In this document: one piece after another, positions 61,742 through 64,000 of the stretch | Position numbering within the stretch: position 1 is the stretch's first letter | Layout of the letters: every line of letters starts with the position of its first letter | NCBI RefSeq assembly: GCF_030867145.1 | Contig: NC_134420.1 | Coordinates: 10,188,823-10,252,822, forward strand | Source: Opisthocomus hoazin | Lineage: Eukaryota > Chordata > Aves > Opisthocomiformes > Opisthocomidae | Reading direction: 5' to 3' | Length of the DNA: 64,000 nucleotides | Translations under genes and position numbers: made by a program | The notes under the pieces: generated by a model | The model's input: only the letters and a program-made list of their open reading frames with translations | Database searches by the model: none | Told to the model about the DNA's origin: nothing

Positions 61742-63339
61742 ATCTCAGTATTGTGATTGTTCGTACGGCAGTTCTCACACCACACCCTGGTGGCTTGACA
61801 ATTACGTCTCATATGTCCTTCTCGCCCACATCGGTAATACTTAAAGTTTCGTGGCGGCTTCGGTCGTGCCTCTGCAGCATTAACTCGAAGGGGTTGCAGA
61901 GCGGCGAACACTTGCTGTTGGAATTGCTGTTGGGCTGTGAAGGCCTGTTGTTGGGCTTGAAGGATATCGCTTCCTAACTGTTTCATAGCCTCGACCAACA
62001 TAGCTTGTGGTCCTACCGGTACCCTACTCATTCTATCCAACATCAGTTCTACTGTGGCATCAGCGGGTAAAGAACTTATGATGTTTCTGGTTTGAGTATT
62101 CGAATTCTGAATAACACACTGCCTTAGCAAAGCTGCCCTCATCCACTCCGGTACATCTGACTGTTCTATGGCACTAGTGAGGCGATCAATAAAGCGAGCA
62201 AAAGTTTCCTCCCTTCCTTGCTTAATGCCCATATAGGACGGCGAGGGCTGTGCGGTTTTAACGTGTTCAAGAGCAGCTCTAGCCGTACGCATAGCCTCCA
62301 AGCATCGCTGCGGCCCCATCTGCAATTGTGCCCTGATAGTGACAAAAGGACCCGCCCCCATCAGTTGTTCTACTGTTACACCTCGCAGCGGATCGCCCTG
62401 CTCCCGCGGCGTTTGAGCGGACGCTTCACAATATCGCTGCCAATGGGCCTGCCACAACAATAACTGCGACTGAGTCATAATCATTCGCATAATAACCTTA
62501 ATATCCTCAGGACAAAGCACAGCACCCCCCCATATATAATTCAACATCTGCTTAGATGGCTCGCCGTGCAAACCTGATTCATTCACCGTGTTCCGTAACT
62601 GTGACAATTTCCAGCCTAACGGAGCATGATTACCATGATAATCCCCATGCGCATCTTCTTCAAACGCTACCGGAAAGGCCAAGGGGAGAAATTCCCCTGC
62701 CTCAGACGCTTCGTCTGCCACCTTCCTCCAATTAATACCCATCGGTCTCCTACAGGTCCCACTATCCTTTCCCGTTCCTTTATTCCCTTGCTCCCCCTTT
62801 CCTTGCTCCATCCCTTGCTGCTCCACCTTCCGCCCTATCCCTAACTCCTTTTCTTCCTCAGCCTCTTGATTGTTACTAGACCCCTCCATCGTCACCTTCA
62901 CTTTTTCCCAGCACGGAGGCTCCGGGACCTTACTCGTGCTAAATAACCAGGCATTGTCTCCAGGGGGTGCCGTGGTTCCACTAGAAAACAAGGAACATCC
63001 CGCCTCCGGCGGGGGGGCTGACGGCTCTACCTTTTCCAACTTCTGAGTAACAACGGCCGCAAGGTTTTTCTCAACTTTATACCTCTTAATGCAATTGATA
63101 ACCTCCCGCCACGGCTTCATTAACTTTTTACCTATCTTGTCATCATCAATCACCATATCCCATAACACGTCTCCAAAATCCCTCCACTCCTTCTCCTCAA
63201 ATAACGAATCTGGAGTCTTAAAAAACCCCTTGAGCTTACCGGTTGCCACTAGTCCCGCTAGCTGTTTAATACAACCAAGCTCTACTCCCCGCTTTTCTAA
63301 AAAGCGCTGTAATAACTCTAGGGCTACTTCCTTATCCAT
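61642..63339 (-). CDS. gag: Retroviral Gag polyprotein
   Basis: 565 codons, uninterrupted. The matrix-like N-terminal part covers residues 1 to about 95. It lacks Gly at position 2, so no myristoylation signal. PSAP at 106-109 is a late-domain motif of the type that binds TSG101, inside a Pro-rich stretch. A Glu/Lys/Gln-rich linker spans about 155-195. Capsid starts near 222 (FPVAF) and contains the major homology region QGREETFARFIDRL at 374-387. A Gln-rich segment lies at 461-476. Nucleocapsid has two CCHC boxes: the second (C521, C524, H529, C534) is complete, but in the first, Tyr501 stands where the first Cys belongs (C504, H509 and C514 are present). Gag forms the particle and packages RNA. 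Start: first ATG, 216 bases after the primer-binding site. Confidence 0.95.
   Translation of the reverse strand: MDKEVALELLQRFLEKRGVELGCIKQLAGLVATGKLKGFFKTPDSLFEEKEWRDFGDVLWDMVIDDDKIGKKLMKPWREVINCIKRYKVEKNLAAVVTQKLEKVEPSAPPPEAGCSLFSSGTTAPPGDNAWLFSTSKVPEPPCWEKVKVTMEGSSNNQEAEEEKELGIGRKVEQQGMEQGKGEQGNKGTGKDSGTCRRPMGINWRKVADEASEAGEFLPLAFPVAFEEDAHGDYHGNHAPLGWKLSQLRNTVNESGLHGEPSKQMLNYIWGGAVLCPEDIKVIMRMIMTQSQLLLWQAHWQRYCEASAQTPREQGDPLRGVTVEQLMGAGPFVTIRAQLQMGPQRCLEAMRTARAALEHVKTAQPSPSYMGIKQGREETFARFIDRLTSAIEQSDVPEWMRAALLRQCVIQNSNTQTRNIISSLPADATVELMLDRMSRVPVGPQAMLVEAMKQLGSDILQAQQQAFTAQQQFQQQVFAALQPLRVNAAEARPKPPRNFKYYRCGREGHMRRNCQATRVWCENCRTNNHNTEICLKSGNGRMSASSRRAPTQVAAPAVQQVTANL
61723..61729 (-). promoter_or_regulatory. 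gag-pro -1 frameshift slippery site (G GGA AAC)
   Basis: The heptamer GGGAAAC sits in the gag frame as tcG GGA AAC, exactly phased for -1 slippage into the pro frame. It lies within the 100-base overlap of the two frames. About ten bases downstream GCGCG can pair with CGCGC (61,712-61,693 region), giving a GC-rich hairpin of the sort that stimulates frameshifting. The same heptamer is known from some betaretroviruses. Confidence 0.85.
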
Positions 63340-63555
63340 ACCTTTAACAATAAGCCTTTATCCTTTAACAACAATTAAAAACATATACCTGCCGAAGCGA
63401 TATCCTTGCAGCCCTTAACCTGTAGCCCTTGCGGTGGCGAGCGTACGCAAAATCACGTAGTCAGGCTCCTAAGTCGACACACCACAGCGCAGTGTTCGGT
63501 CGCTTCTGCCCCCTGGTCGCTGCTCCCAGTGCCCCGCTCCTTGCCGCTGCTCCAG
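63340..63555 (-). other. Provirus 5' leader
   Basis: 216 bases between the primer-binding site and gag. CAG followed by GTATAT near 63,398 resembles a 5' splice site, as used for subgenomic env mRNA in complete relatives; no env remains here. The packaging signal is expected in this interval but no specific structure could be identified by eye. Confidence 0.6.
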
Positions 63556-63573
63556 GTCCCTGTTCGGGCGCCA
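63556..63573 (-). promoter_or_regulatory. Primer-binding site for tRNA-Lys3
   Basis: On the minus strand TGGCGCCCGAACAGGGAC, 18 bases, begins two bases (TT) after the 5' LTR. It matches the 3' end of tRNA-Lys3 perfectly, which is what gives K-type elements their name. Confidence 0.95.
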
Positions 63574-63575
63574 AA

Positions 63576-63940
63576 TGTCGGGGCGATCGGCTAAGTCCTG
63601 CCCCGAGGGTTGCTGTCCTGGAGAAGCGGCGGAAGAATGCAGCCGACTCAATGTGAGTGATAAGCAAGCTTCATTTATTACAGTTTGGTTACACAATTTA
63701 TAGAGTGATTAATTAGCTACTACATATTGCAAAGTTAGAGCTCATTATTGGCTAGCCAGCTAATTGTCAACTCCGCCCATACTCCCTCATTCTTCTCCAG
63801 CTGCAACCTGTTTTTCACATTCTTGCTAACCGCAGAGTTGATTTGTTAAATTCCTTGTTCTGTCAAGGACACCGTGTGCTAAGCTTAAAATGGATTTTCT
63901 ACAACAAGCAATTCGGTCGAGCCTTGCCATCCCCCCCACA
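63576..63940 (-). mobile_element. Provirus 5' LTR
   Basis: 365 bases, same length as the 3' LTR, with substitutions only at 63,588, 63,652 and 63,673. TATAAA lies at 63,702-63,697 and AATAAA at 63,679-63,674. CCAAT motifs occur on the minus strand both upstream of TATA and near the downstream end. It would drive transcription leftwards through gag-pro-pol. Confidence 0.95.
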
Positions 63941-63946
63941 GGTCGC
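63941..63946. repeat. Provirus target site duplication, right copy (GGTCGC)
   Basis: Exact partner of 59,481-59,486; also the resumption of the CR1 sequence. Confidence 0.97.
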
Positions 63947-64000
63947 TGTTTAAACGTCACTTCCTCCATGCTCAGGAGCGGTGCATCCCCCTGAGAAAGA
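63947..64000 (+). pseudogene. CR1 LINE ORF2, part 2 (continues past window edge)
   Basis: Following the duplication, the CR1 frame resumes in phase as LFKRHFLHAQERCIPLRK, the linker between the endonuclease and reverse-transcriptase domains of ORF2. The element runs off the right edge, so its reverse transcriptase and 3' end cannot be judged here. Confidence 0.9.

Larger units (their letters stand above)
59487..63940 (-). mobile_element. ERVK-like (betaretrovirus-like) provirus with large internal deletion
   Basis: A 4,454-bp minus-strand provirus with paired 365-bp LTRs, TG...CA ends and a perfect 6-bp target duplication. Order on the minus strand: 5' LTR, tRNA-Lys3 primer-binding site, 216-base leader, gag, dUTPase-protease, reverse transcriptase, polypurine tract, 3' LTR. 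The three genes occupy successive -1 frames, and dUTPase is fused ahead of protease, both hallmarks of betaretrovirus-type genomes. gag, pro and the remaining pol are free of stop codons. RNase H, integrase and env are absent: the pol frame runs directly into the polypurine tract. It therefore cannot integrate or spread alone, but could in principle be carried by proteins of a complete relative. The LTRs differ at 3 of 365 sites, so the copy is young. Confidence 0.95.

Noticed and set aside
63406..63696. Short open frames on both strands around the 5' LTR and leader
   Set aside because: They cover the LTR, primer-binding site and leader of the provirus; no protein is expected from them, and the near-identical frame at the 3' LTR shows it is repeat-derived.
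1..64000. CRISPR arrays, bacterial operons, phage or prokaryotic defence systems
   Set aside because: No regularly spaced repeats, no compact gene clusters and no prokaryotic gene density; the window is vertebrate nuclear DNA.

Overview
The window looks like bird nuclear DNA. It is mostly AT-rich, non-coding sequence carrying repeats typical of avian genomes. These are CR1 LINE fragments (three show the GAATCAYAGAATC-type or ATTCTGTG-type 3' end), ERVL-like and ERVK-like LTRs with 5-bp or 6-bp target duplications, and a class II (betaretrovirus-like, tRNA-Lys primed) endogenous retrovirus. No host protein-coding gene could be identified with confidence. Most open frames outside the retroelements are 60-140 codons, overlap frames on the other strand and carry no recognisable domain, so they are left out.

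Layout. From 1 to about 14.7 kb the sequence is apparently unique and holds only short motifs: a GC-rich islet with a splice-donor-like end at 4.1-4.3 kb, a perfect palindromic RFX X-box at 8403, and a duplicated heat-shock-element-like array at 12.9 kb. At 14.8-15.8 kb an old minus-strand LINE reverse-transcriptase remnant sits next to the 3' end of a plus-strand CR1. A minus-strand solo LTR with a perfect 6-bp duplication lies at 19,789-20,184. An ancient minus-strand CR1-like 3' end lies near 23.4 kb. From 23.5 to 47.7 kb there is little to recognise: one CR1 tail at 39.6 kb, an 18-bp palindrome at 37.0 kb and some exon-like or ORF-like stretches of unknown meaning. A minus-strand ERVL-type solo LTR (5-bp duplication, CRE motif) occupies 47,728-48,144. 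Two plus-strand LTR-like elements lie nearly end to end at 54.7-56.0 kb.

The most informative part is 58.27-64.0 kb, a nested set of insertions. A plus-strand CR1 encoding the endonuclease part of ORF2 abuts a minus-strand CR1 tail. That CR1 is split by a 4,454-bp minus-strand ERVK-like provirus (59,487-63,940) flanked by GGTCGC. The provirus has two 365-bp LTRs that differ at three positions, all CpG-type transitions. It has a primer-binding site matching tRNA-Lys3, open gag, open dUTPase-protease, and a pol that is open through the YMDD reverse-transcriptase core. Pol then runs straight into the polypurine tract and 3' LTR: RNase H, integrase and env are missing. gag, pro and pol lie in three successive -1 frames, as in betaretroviruses. 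The copy is young but cannot move by itself. Whether the deletion is private or defines a non-autonomous family cannot be told from one window.
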